Shown here piece by piece: positions 53,551-60,970 of a DNA stretch of 64,000 nucleotides. A program made the translations under genes and the position numbers. Every line of letters begins with the position of its first letter. Position 1 is the first letter of the stretch. Origin of the DNA: Cedecea neteri (GTDB taxonomy: Bacteria > Pseudomonadota > Gammaproteobacteria > Enterobacterales > Enterobacteriaceae); assembly GCF_000758305.1 (NCBI RefSeq), contig NZ_CP009458.1, forward strand, positions 4,774,001 to 4,838,000, read 5' to 3'. The notes under the pieces were generated by a model. That model was not told where the DNA came from, did not search any database, and was given only the letters and a program-made list of their open reading frames with translations.

Positions 53551-53856
53551 GATGAAGACACCTGGTGGTAGAAAGCGAAACGCTTAGCAACCTCTTCGGC
53601 ATAAAACCCATAAACTTAACTGTCGCCATAACTTAACTGCTCGTTAACTATTTCTAAATGTAATTAAGCCTCAGTGAAATCCATAAGTTACCGCTATGCG
53701 TTGAAATATTTTGCAATGATTAGACTTTTCTCGTTTCCGCAAATGCTTAGAACCCCACCGGGTCATACCTTAGAAGATAACAATATTGGGCGAGGATTTT
53801 TGATTACGGCAAGGTAAGCGCTAACGCTACCCGACCGTATTCAGAAGGACATTGCC
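53551..53856. other. Divergent control region between chemoreceptor and dioxygenase operon
   Basis: About 300 bases holding both promoters. A hairpin with arms close to GGTAGCG/CGCTACC lies near 53812-53832. No tandem MetJ boxes were seen. ACCCGACCG occurs twice, near 53828 and 53887. No confident -35/-10 pair was assigned. Confidence 0.4.
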
Positions 53857-53967
53857 ATGATGCTGTGCCGTTGTTGTGCCGAACTCAACCCGACCGCCTT
53901 TTCTAAGACTTTATTGACCGGAGTAAACTATGAGCACCAATCCTGGCCTGGCACTGCCGATTCTTGA
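53857..53967 (+). CDS. Putative Cys-rich leader peptide (36 aa) upstream of the dioxygenase operon
   Basis: A small ORF not previously familiar to me. ATG ATG at 53857 with AGAAGGAC 6-7 nt upstream; the product begins MMLCRCCAEL and ends PGTADS. Three Cys codons (TGC, TGT, TGT) occur within four codons right after the start, unlike random sequence and reminiscent of cysteine-responsive leader peptides. The ORF runs through the dioxygenase ribosome site and ends 38 nt inside that gene in another frame, so its translation would alter access to that start. The downstream genes encode an oxygenase and a sulfur-type importer, consistent with regulation by cysteine supply. This is inference, with no evidence of expression. 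Confidence 0.5.
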   Translation: MMLCRCCAELNPTAFSKTLLTGVNYEHQSWPGTADS

Positions 53968-54967
53968 CCTGTCCCAGCTTAACGGCAGCGAAACTGACCG
54001 TTCTGCCTTCCTCAGCCAGTTGCGCTACGCCGCGCGAGAAATTGGCTTTTTCTACCTGATCAACCACGGCATCAGCCCTGACCTGCAGCAGGCGGTCCAG
54101 GACGAAGCCCGCAGCTTCTTTGCCCTCCCCGACGATGAAAAACAGCAGGTGGCAATGATCCATTCGCCACATTTCCGTGGCTACAACCGCGCCGCCAGCG
54201 AACTTACCCGCGGCCAGCCCGACTGGCGCGAGCAGTTTGACCTCGGCGCAGAACGCCAGGCATTGCCGCCGGATGAATATGCCCCGGCGTGGCGTCGCCT
54301 GCAGGGACCAAACCTCTGGCCGACCGCCAGACCTGAACTCAAACCCACGCTTTTACAGTGGCAAAGCGAAATGACCGCCGTGGCGTTAAAACTGCTGCGC
54401 ACCTTTGCCGAAGCCCTGAGCCTGCCGGCCGATGCCTTTGACGACCTTTACGGCAATCTGCCCAACGAGCACATCAAGCTGATTCGCTATCCGGGGCAGT
54501 CTGCCACGCAGAGCAACCAGGGCGTGGGCGCTCACAAAGACTCCGGCTTCCTGAGTTTCCTGCTGCAGGACGATAAAAAAGGCCTGCAGGTCGAAGTCTC
54601 GCCGGACAACTGGGTCGATGCCCAGCCGCTGCCGGGCAGCTTTGTGGTCAATATTGGCGAGCTGCTGGAGCTGGCCACCAACGGCTATCTGCGCGCCACC
54701 GTTCACCGCGTGGTCTCTCCGCCTCAGGATGAAGAACGTCTGTCCATCGCCTTCTTCCTGGGCGCACAGCTCAACGCAGTGGTGCCGGTTTATCAGCTCC
54801 CGGAAGCGCTGGCCCGCGAAGCTCAGGGGCCAGAAAGCGACCCGCAAAACCCGCTGCTGCGCGACGTGGGCTGGAACTACCTGAAAGGCCGCCTGCGCTC
54901 ACATCCCGACGTAGCGGAACGTTATTACCCGGACGTCCTTCGTAACAGCAGTGAACTGATCGCTTAA
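53930..54967 (+). CDS. 2-oxoglutarate/Fe(II)-dependent oxygenase, isopenicillin-N-synthase family
   Basis: A 345-aa cytosolic oxygenase. The N-terminal DIOX_N region (LPILDLSQL ... GFFYLINHGI) is followed by a double-stranded beta-helix with the iron ligands H202 and D204 (GAHKDSG) and H259 (ATVHRV), and the 2-oxoglutarate clamp R270-x-S272. It is first in a tight operon with MetQ-, MetN- and MetI-type genes (30 nt to the next start). The likely role is oxidation of a small imported, possibly sulfur-containing, compound. The substrate is unknown. Its ATG at 53930 follows GGAG within the small Cys-rich ORF. Confidence 0.9.
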   Translation: MSTNPGLALPILDLSQLNGSETDRSAFLSQLRYAAREIGFFYLINHGISPDLQQAVQDEARSFFALPDDEKQQVAMIHSPHFRGYNRAASELTRGQPDWREQFDLGAERQALPPDEYAPAWRRLQGPNLWPTARPELKPTLLQWQSEMTAVALKLLRTFAEALSLPADAFDDLYGNLPNEHIKLIRYPGQSATQSNQGVGAHKDSGFLSFLLQDDKKGLQVEVSPDNWVDAQPLPGSFVVNIGELLELATNGYLRATVHRVVSPPQDEERLSIAFFLGAQLNAVVPVYQLPEALAREAQGPESDPQNPLLRDVGWNYLKGRLRSHPDVAERYYPDVLRNSSELIA

Positions 54968-54996
54968 TAACACATTAAAATAAAAGGAAAATAACG

Positions 54997-55803
54997 ATGA
55001 AAAAGACCGCTTTTAAATTGGCTGGCGTTGCTCTGTCACTGTCTCTGGCTTTCGCGGCACAGGCCGCAGATGCGCTGCGCGTCGCGGCAGACCCGGTTCC
55101 GCATGCGGAAATCCTCGCCTTTGTGCAGAAACTCGATCCTAACCTCAAGCTGAAGGTCGTCGAACTGAGCAACGGCGTTAATGCCAACGAACTGCTGGCG
55201 AACGGCGACGTCGACGCCAACTACTTCCAGCATGTGCCTTATCTGCGTGACCAGGAGAAAGCGCTCGGCAAGAAATTTGTTGTTGCCGCCACGGTACATA
55301 TCGAACCGCTGGGCATCTACTCGCACAAATACAAAGACCTGAAATCCATCCCGGAAGGTACGACCATCGCGGTACCGAACAACGTCACCAACCTCAGCCG
55401 CGCTCTTTTCCTGCTCCAGGACAAAGGCCTGATTACCCTCAAACCAGAATTTAAAGACGCCGCCACCAACCAGGCAACGCCCAAAGACATCGCCAGCAAC
55501 CCGAAGAAGCTGAAGATCCTGGAAGTTGAATCCCCGCAGATCCCCCGCTCACTGGATGACGTAGGCCTGGGCGTGATCAACGGCAACTATGCGCTCGAAG
55601 CTGGACTCAGCCCGGCCAAAGACTCCCTTGGCCTGGAAAGCGCGACCCATAACCCCTACGCCAATATTCTGGTCACCAACCCGAATCTGGAAAACGACCC
55701 GCGCATCAAACAGCTGGCGAAAGACCTCGAATCCCCTCAGGTGGCCGAGTTCATTCGCAAGCAGTACAACGGCTCGGTGATCCCGGTAGAGACTAAGTCA
55801 TGA
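54997..55803 (+). CDS. MetQ/NlpA-family periplasmic substrate-binding protein (second cluster)
   Basis: A 268-aa secreted protein. The signal peptide MKKTAFKLAGVALSLSLAFAAQA is cleaved before ADAL, with no lipobox Cys. NlpA-family motifs include ELSNGVNANELLANGDVDANYFQH and IAVPNNVTNLSRAL. It starts after AAAAGGAAAATAACG. The following ATPase gene overlaps its stop by 4 nt. It differs clearly from the first-cluster homologue, so the two systems likely bind different ligands. Confidence 0.9.
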   Translation: MKKTAFKLAGVALSLSLAFAAQAADALRVAADPVPHAEILAFVQKLDPNLKLKVVELSNGVNANELLANGDVDANYFQHVPYLRDQEKALGKKFVVAATVHIEPLGIYSHKYKDLKSIPEGTTIAVPNNVTNLSRALFLLQDKGLITLKPEFKDAATNQATPKDIASNPKKLKILEVESPQIPRSLDDVGLGVINGNYALEAGLSPAKDSLGLESATHNPYANILVTNPNLENDPRIKQLAKDLESPQVAEFIRKQYNGSVIPVETKS

Positions 55804-56591
55804 TCGCCCTTGAGCGGCTGAGCAAAGTGTACGCCGGAGAAGGCCGACCGGCGCTGGATGACATTAACCTTGCGATCCCGGATGGTGCCATTTACGGCAT
55901 TCTGGGCCGCAGCGGTGCCGGGAAAAGTACGCTTATTCGCTGTCTCAACCTGCTGGAGCGGCCTACCTCGGGCCGCATTATCATGAATGACCGGGACATC
56001 ACCACGTTTAATCAACGCGAGCTTCGCCAGCACCGCCAGCGCACCGGCATGGTGTTCCAGCATTTCAACCTGATTCACGCCCGCAGCGTGGAAGACAACG
56101 TTGCCGTGCCGCTGGAAATCTCCGGCACGCCGCGTGAGGCTCGCCAAAAGCGCGTTGCCGAGCTGCTCAACCTTGTGGGTCTGAGCGACAAAGCCAAAGC
56201 CTTTCCATCCCAGCTTTCCGGCGGGCAAAAACAGCGCGTCGGCATCGCACGGGCGCTGGCCGCCCATCCGGAAATCCTGCTCTGCGATGAGGCCACCAGC
56301 GCGCTGGATCCTGACACGACCGCCTCAATCCTGGCCCTGCTGGCGGACATTAACCGCCAGCTTGGGCTGACGATCGTGCTGATCACCCATCAACTGGAAG
56401 TCGTCAAAGCCATTTGCGATCACGCGGCGCTGCTGGAGCACGGCAGGTTAATCGAAAGCGGCCCGCTGTCTGAACGATTAGTGGACCCGTTCTCCAAATT
56501 ACGCACTTCGCTGCTGCACGATGCAGAGGCCGAACGCGAGTTCTTACGTCGTCACGGCGTGGAAGGGAGAGTTTTATGCGAAGTAGCATGA
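55800..56591 (+). CDS. MetN-like ABC ATPase lacking the C-terminal regulatory domain
   Basis: A 263-aa ATPase. Walker A GRSGAGKST lies near residues 36-44, the signature LSGGQKQRVGIARALA near 140, and Walker B LLCDEATSALD (EAT in place of EPT). It ends about 75 residues short of full MetN, so the NIL/ACT domain that mediates methionine trans-inhibition is missing. It should therefore not be feedback-inhibited in that way. It is translationally coupled to both neighbours. Confidence 0.9.
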   Translation: MIALERLSKVYAGEGRPALDDINLAIPDGAIYGILGRSGAGKSTLIRCLNLLERPTSGRIIMNDRDITTFNQRELRQHRQRTGMVFQHFNLIHARSVEDNVAVPLEISGTPREARQKRVAELLNLVGLSDKAKAFPSQLSGGQKQRVGIARALAAHPEILLCDEATSALDPDTTASILALLADINRQLGLTIVLITHQLEVVKAICDHAALLEHGRLIESGPLSERLVDPFSKLRTSLLHDAEAEREFLRRHGVEGRVLCEVA

Positions 56592-57247
56592 GTTGGGAAG
56601 ATCTGTGGCCGCTGCTGCTGGACGGCACCCTTGATACGCTTTACATGGTGGGCCTGGCCGGGCTGTTTACCGTACTGATTGGATTGCCGCTCGGCGTCCT
56701 GCTGTTCCTGACTCGCCGGGATGCGGTATTGCCCGCGCCCCGCCTGAATCAGGTACTTGGCAGCATCATTAACGTGGGGCGCTCATTGCCATTTATTGTC
56801 CTGCTTATCGCCCTTATTCCACTGACCCGCATTATCGTCGGTACCACGCTCGGCAGCACCGCCGCGGTGGTGCCCATCACCATCGGCGCCTTCCCCTTCT
56901 TCGCCCGCGTGGTCGAAAGCGCGCTGGATGAGGTAGACAAAGGCCGGATTGAAGCCATTCTGTCGATGGGCGGCAACGCCTGGCATGTGGTGAGTAAAGT
57001 GCTGCTGCCCGAAGCGCTCCCTGCCATCCTGGCGGGCATCACGCTGACGATAGTCATGCTGATCGGCTTCTCTTCAATGGCCGGTGTTATCGGCGGCGGT
57101 GGTCTGGGCGACCTGGCCATTCGTTACGGCTACCAGCGCTTTAACAACCAGGTCATGGTCGGAACCGTCATCATCCTGATTGTGATGGTGCATTTGGTGC
57201 AAAGCCTCGGTGACCATTTAGTTCGCCGCCTGGCCCACCGCCGTTAA
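56576..57247 (+). CDS. MetI-family ABC transporter permease (second cluster)
   Basis: A 223-aa permease with about five helices (LYMVGLAGLFTVLIGLPLG, SLPFIVLLIALIPL) and the coupling region IEAILSMGGNAWHV. The ATG at 56576 has AGGGAGAG at good spacing. A second ATG at 56588 overlaps the ATPase stop as ATGA and is also possible. Last gene of the dioxygenase-SBP-ATPase-permease operon, followed by a terminator. Confidence 0.9.
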   Translation: MRSSMSWEDLWPLLLDGTLDTLYMVGLAGLFTVLIGLPLGVLLFLTRRDAVLPAPRLNQVLGSIINVGRSLPFIVLLIALIPLTRIIVGTTLGSTAAVVPITIGAFPFFARVVESALDEVDKGRIEAILSMGGNAWHVVSKVLLPEALPAILAGITLTIVMLIGFSSMAGVIGGGGLGDLAIRYGYQRFNNQVMVGTVIILIVMVHLVQSLGDHLVRRLAHRR

Positions 57248-57266
57248 CAGGCATTCAGAACACAAT

Positions 57267-57288
57267 CGGGGCGCGTATTGCAGCCCCG
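57267..57288 (+). terminator. Terminator of the dioxygenase-MetQNI operon
   Basis: CGGGGC (57267-57272) pairs with GCCCCG (57283-57288), followed by TTTGCGTTT. It lies between converging operons and may also serve the PTS gene weakly. Confidence 0.65.
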
Positions 57289-57302
57289 TTTGCGTTTAAG
57301 CA

Positions 57303-58673
57303 TTACGCTTTCTCACGCACCAGCACGGTGGTCAGCAGGAAAGAAAGCCCCAGCGCAAGCGCCACGCCCAGCAGGGCAAAGATAAAGTACGGGCCAATGT
57401 AAGCGGGCAGGCTAAAAATGCTCGACAGAATATAGCCGTACAGCCGCACGCCGAAGAACGCGATGAAGGCCGAAGCAACCGAACTGGCAATCGTGGCAGC
57501 AATAAACGCTTTCTTGTAGCGAGTTAACACGCCAAACAGCGCCGGTTCGGTAATCCCCAGCAGCGCGGAAATCCCAGCAGACAGCACCACCGAGCGATCG
57601 GCCCTGGACTTGCTCTGCCGCCAGATGGCAAACGTCGCCCCGGCGATAGCCATGTTGGCCATAAACATCATCGGCATCAGCATGTCATAGCCGCGATCGG
57701 TAAAGTTCTGCAGCGCGATTGGCGTCATGGCGTGGTGCATCCCGGTCAAAATGGCTATCGGGCGGATCGCACCTACCACCAGTCCGGCAAAGCTCGCGGA
57801 AATCCCGAACAGCCCTTCAATAAACCAGGCTAGCCCTTTCCCCAGATAAATCCCCAACGGGCCAATCACCACCAGCGCCACCAGCGCGGAGATGAATAAC
57901 GTCAGCGTCGGGGTGAACACCGTTTTCAGCACGTCAGGCATGATGCTGTCCACCCAGCGGTGGATATAGCTCAGCGCCAGCACCGAGAAAATAACCGGGA
58001 TCACGCTGGAGGCGTAGTTAAACACCGAAACCGGGATCGCATTCAGAAAATAGAAAGCATCCACCGCACCAGCCTGATGCGCGGCCAGCGCTTTCGCCGC
58101 TTCAATCAGCGACGGATACATGAAGCAGGCCGCCACCGCCGCCGCGAGGTATTCGTTAGTTTTGAATATTCTGGCTGCCGAGATCGCGAGGAAAAACGGC
58201 AGGAAATAAAACACGCCGCTGGCGATGAGATCGATAACGATCACCGTATCGCTTTTGGCCGAGATAAGCTTGAGCGCCACCAGCCCGGCCAGTAGGCCTT
58301 TGATCATCCCTGCCCCTGCAATCGCCGGTACAATCGGGCCAAAAACGCCGGAAACCGTGTCCATAAACAGCGACACCAGGCTCTTACGCTCTTTTTTGCC
58401 AGCAGAGGCGGCAGGTGCCTCTTTTGCGCCGCCAAGCAGCGCGGTCAGTTGCTCGTACCAGCTGTTCACCTGCGGGCCGATGATTATCTGAAACTGATCG
58501 CTTTGCGTCTGCGCGCCCAGCACGCCGGGCAGCTTTTTGATCTCCGGCTGGTTCACTTTATTATCATCAATTAAATCGAAACGCAGACGCGTCATGCAGT
58601 GCCAGACTTTATTAATATTATCCGTCCCGCCGACCAGACGAATAATAGAAGCAATGACGTCACGACTCCCCAT
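57303..58673 (-). CDS. PTS transporter subunit EIIBC, glucose/sucrose/beta-glucoside superfamily
   Basis: A 456-aa protein. The IIB domain spans residues 1-~80 with the phosphorylated C26 in WHCMTRLRFDL. A linker is followed by a ~350-residue IIC membrane domain (PIVPAIAGAGMIKGLLAGL, GITEPALFGVLTRYKKAF). There is no IIA domain, so it must borrow one, e.g. the glucose-type Crr. The start at 58673 follows GGGGAG. It is divergent from an enolase-superfamily dehydratase and is probably controlled by the GntR regulator beyond it. Which sugar it imports cannot be read from the sequence. Confidence 0.88.
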   Translation of the reverse strand: MGSRDVIASIIRLVGGTDNINKVWHCMTRLRFDLIDDNKVNQPEIKKLPGVLGAQTQSDQFQIIIGPQVNSWYEQLTALLGGAKEAPAASAGKKERKSLVSLFMDTVSGVFGPIVPAIAGAGMIKGLLAGLVALKLISAKSDTVIVIDLIASGVFYFLPFFLAISAARIFKTNEYLAAAVAACFMYPSLIEAAKALAAHQAGAVDAFYFLNAIPVSVFNYASSVIPVIFSVLALSYIHRWVDSIMPDVLKTVFTPTLTLFISALVALVVIGPLGIYLGKGLAWFIEGLFGISASFAGLVVGAIRPIAILTGMHHAMTPIALQNFTDRGYDMLMPMMFMANMAIAGATFAIWRQSKSRADRSVVLSAGISALLGITEPALFGVLTRYKKAFIAATIASSVASAFIAFFGVRLYGYILSSIFSLPAYIGPYFIFALLGVALALGLSFLLTTVLVREKA

Positions 58674-58954
58674 GAATAACTCCCCGGTGTTGGTTTATTG
58701 TTATGTGTTGCTGCCGCCGATGGTAGAGAATCAAAAAATTAAAAACAAACCAATGAAACATGACAAGCGTCACAGATAGCCAAAACAAAAGAACAATAAC
58801 AACAATTGGTACGGTTTTATCGCCTTTAGAAGTGAAATAACTGACCAATAAAAAAGAGTCAAAAAAAGCGTTTACCGCCGGGGAAAAATAGGGTGATAGT
58901 AATAGCAGAACTTAATTCACTGCGTTTATCTCAGCCTGACGGTGGAGCTTTCTC
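58674..58954. other. Divergent control region of the PTS/dehydratase module
   Basis: 281 bp, AT-rich, between the divergent PTS and dehydratase starts. It should hold both promoters and the GntR operator. I saw no clear dyad that I could assign with confidence. Confidence 0.4.
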
Positions 58955-60154
58955 GTGCTACCCACAATTATCGAAAATATTGAATGTTTTATTACTAAAC
59001 CGGACCGACATAACCTGGTCACCGTGCGCGTCACCACCAACAAAGGCGTGACCGGCCTCGGCTGCGCCACCTTCCAGCAGCGGCCGCTGGCGGTAAAAAC
59101 CCTGGTCGACGAATACCTCAAACCACTGTTAATGGGCCGCGACGCCAATCACATCGAAGACCTGTGGCAGATGATGACCGTCAACGCCTACTGGCGAAAC
59201 GGCCCGGTCATGAACAACGCCATCGCTGGCGTGGATATGGCGCTGTGGGACATTAAAGGCCAACTGGCGAATATGCCGCTTTACCAGCTTTTAGGCGGCA
59301 AATCGAAGGATGCCATCGCGGTCTACAGCCACGCCGCCAGCGAAACGCTCGAAGGGCTTTATCAGGAAGTGGATAAACTTCTGGCACAAGGATACCGCTA
59401 CATCCGCTGCCAGTTGGGGTTCTACGGCGGCACTCCCCAGAGTATGCATCAGACCAAAGATCCCACGCCCGGCGCGTACTACGACCAGGACGAGTACATG
59501 GCAAACACGGTGGAAATGTTCCGCGCGTTGCGTGAGAAATACGGCCACCGCTTCCATATCCTGCACGACGTTCATGAACGGTTATTTCCCCAGCAGGCCA
59601 TTCAACTGGCGAAAGCACTGGAGCCTTACCAGCCGTGGTTTATCGAGGACATTCTGCCGCCGCAGCAAAGCGCATGGCTGGAGCAGGTGCGCCAACACTC
59701 TTCCGTGCCGCTGGCGATGGGCGAACTGTTCAACAACCCGGCGGAATGGCATGACCTGATTGTGAACCGCCGTATCGATTTCATTCGCTGTCATGTATCG
59801 CAAATCGGCGGGATCACCCCGGCGTTAAAACTGGCGGTGCTCTGCCAGGCCTTTGGCGTGCGCCTCGCCTGGCACGGGCCACCGGACATGACGCCGATTG
59901 CGGTTGCGGTGAATACTCACCTGAACATTCACCTGCATAACGCGGCGATTCAGGAGTTTATTCCCGTCAAAGAAAACACCGCCGCCGTGTTCCCAGGTGC
60001 TCCATCGGCGGAAAAAGGCTATATGTATCCGCTGGAAAAACCGGGCATTGGCGTGGGCTTTGACCAACAGCAGGCGGAACGCTTCCCGGTGGAGTATCGG
60101 CCGCACGAATGGACGCAAAGCCGCCTGCCCAACGGCGCGATCCACACGCCTTAA
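58955..60154 (+). CDS. Enolase-superfamily sugar-acid dehydratase (D-mannonate dehydratase/RspA-like)
   Basis: A 399-aa protein starting with GTG at 58955 (GGTGGAG upstream). The N-terminal capping domain is followed by a TIM barrel with metal ligands D205 (HDVHERL, with H207), E231 (IEDILPP) and E257 (GELFNNP), and general-acid H307 (WHGPPDMTPI). This pattern is that of the ManD/RspA group, which contains both active mannonate/gluconate dehydratases and members of low activity. Its role beside a PTS permease suggests catabolism of a sugar or sugar acid, substrate unknown. Its stop overlaps that of the convergent GntR gene. Confidence 0.87.
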   Translation: MLPTIIENIECFITKPDRHNLVTVRVTTNKGVTGLGCATFQQRPLAVKTLVDEYLKPLLMGRDANHIEDLWQMMTVNAYWRNGPVMNNAIAGVDMALWDIKGQLANMPLYQLLGGKSKDAIAVYSHAASETLEGLYQEVDKLLAQGYRYIRCQLGFYGGTPQSMHQTKDPTPGAYYDQDEYMANTVEMFRALREKYGHRFHILHDVHERLFPQQAIQLAKALEPYQPWFIEDILPPQQSAWLEQVRQHSSVPLAMGELFNNPAEWHDLIVNRRIDFIRCHVSQIGGITPALKLAVLCQAFGVRLAWHGPPDMTPIAVAVNTHLNIHLHNAAIQEFIPVKENTAAVFPGAPSAEKGYMYPLEKPGIGVGFDQQQAERFPVEYRPHEWTQSRLPNGAIHTP

Positions 60155-60864
60155 GACGTTTTACGCCGTGCCAGATTAGCGTGATTAAAGGGGATGACGT
60201 AGGTGCAGGAATAATTGATATCGACGATATCGCTGATTTCAAACACCCGCCCTCCTTCCAGAATGCCGCGGTTACTGATTTGCATCGCGGGCAGGCCCTT
60301 CTTGCATTCGAGCAGTTGGGCCTGTTCTTTATTGACCACCACGGCCTGATAGCGGGTCAGCAAATGCGAAATATGAAATCCCTTGCTCAGGACATACTGC
60401 TGCAAAGAGCTTTCAATCACCTTCTGGTTGAGATCGGGGAAATCTTTAGCCGGCATGCGCGACGTTTCAATTTGTACTTTTTGATTATCTACCAGCCGCA
60501 GGCGGCAAAACTGCCAGATAAACTCCTCGGCACCGAGGCCAAAAACCTGCTGCTCGTCGCGGTCGGGCAGCTTTTTATGCAGGCTGACCAGCCGAAACGT
60601 AATGCGGTCGAAAGATTTTTCGGTAATCGAGTTATACACCAGCGGGCTGTTGCGGGCCTGCTCATTAATCCAGATGCCGGACCCTTGAATAATGGAGACC
60701 ACGCCAATGCTGACCAGTTTTTCCAGCGCCTGGCGAATCGTGAAGCGCGAAACGCCATATTCTTCAGCCAGCTGCCGCTCCGGGGGCAGTTTGCGCGGGC
60801 CAGGCTCGCTGTGCTGATAAATTTTGCTCAGTAAATCCTGGGTCACAAAGTCTTTTTTTTTCAT
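60151..60864 (-). CDS. GntR-family (HutC/UTRA) transcriptional regulator
   Basis: A 237-aa protein. The winged HTH lies at residues ~8-70 (LPPERQLAEEYGVSRFTIRQALEKLVSIG), followed by a UTRA ligand-binding domain. It is the likely local regulator of the PTS gene and the dehydratase. The HutC/UTRA type commonly senses phosphorylated sugars. Its stop shares TTAA with that of the convergent dehydratase. Confidence 0.9.
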   Translation of the reverse strand: MKKKDFVTQDLLSKIYQHSEPGPRKLPPERQLAEEYGVSRFTIRQALEKLVSIGVVSIIQGSGIWINEQARNSPLVYNSITEKSFDRITFRLVSLHKKLPDRDEQQVFGLGAEEFIWQFCRLRLVDNQKVQIETSRMPAKDFPDLNQKVIESSLQQYVLSKGFHISHLLTRYQAVVVNKEQAQLLECKKGLPAMQISNRGILEGGRVFEISDIVDINYSCTYVIPFNHANLARRKTS

Positions 60865-60970
60865 CGCGGGCTCCTAACCTTTGCGCTGAAACATAACATT
60901 CCTGCGCCCGGTGAACTATGCTGGCAGGTAAATTACCCCAAACGTTGCCCCCTTACGCCGGAACCCATTT

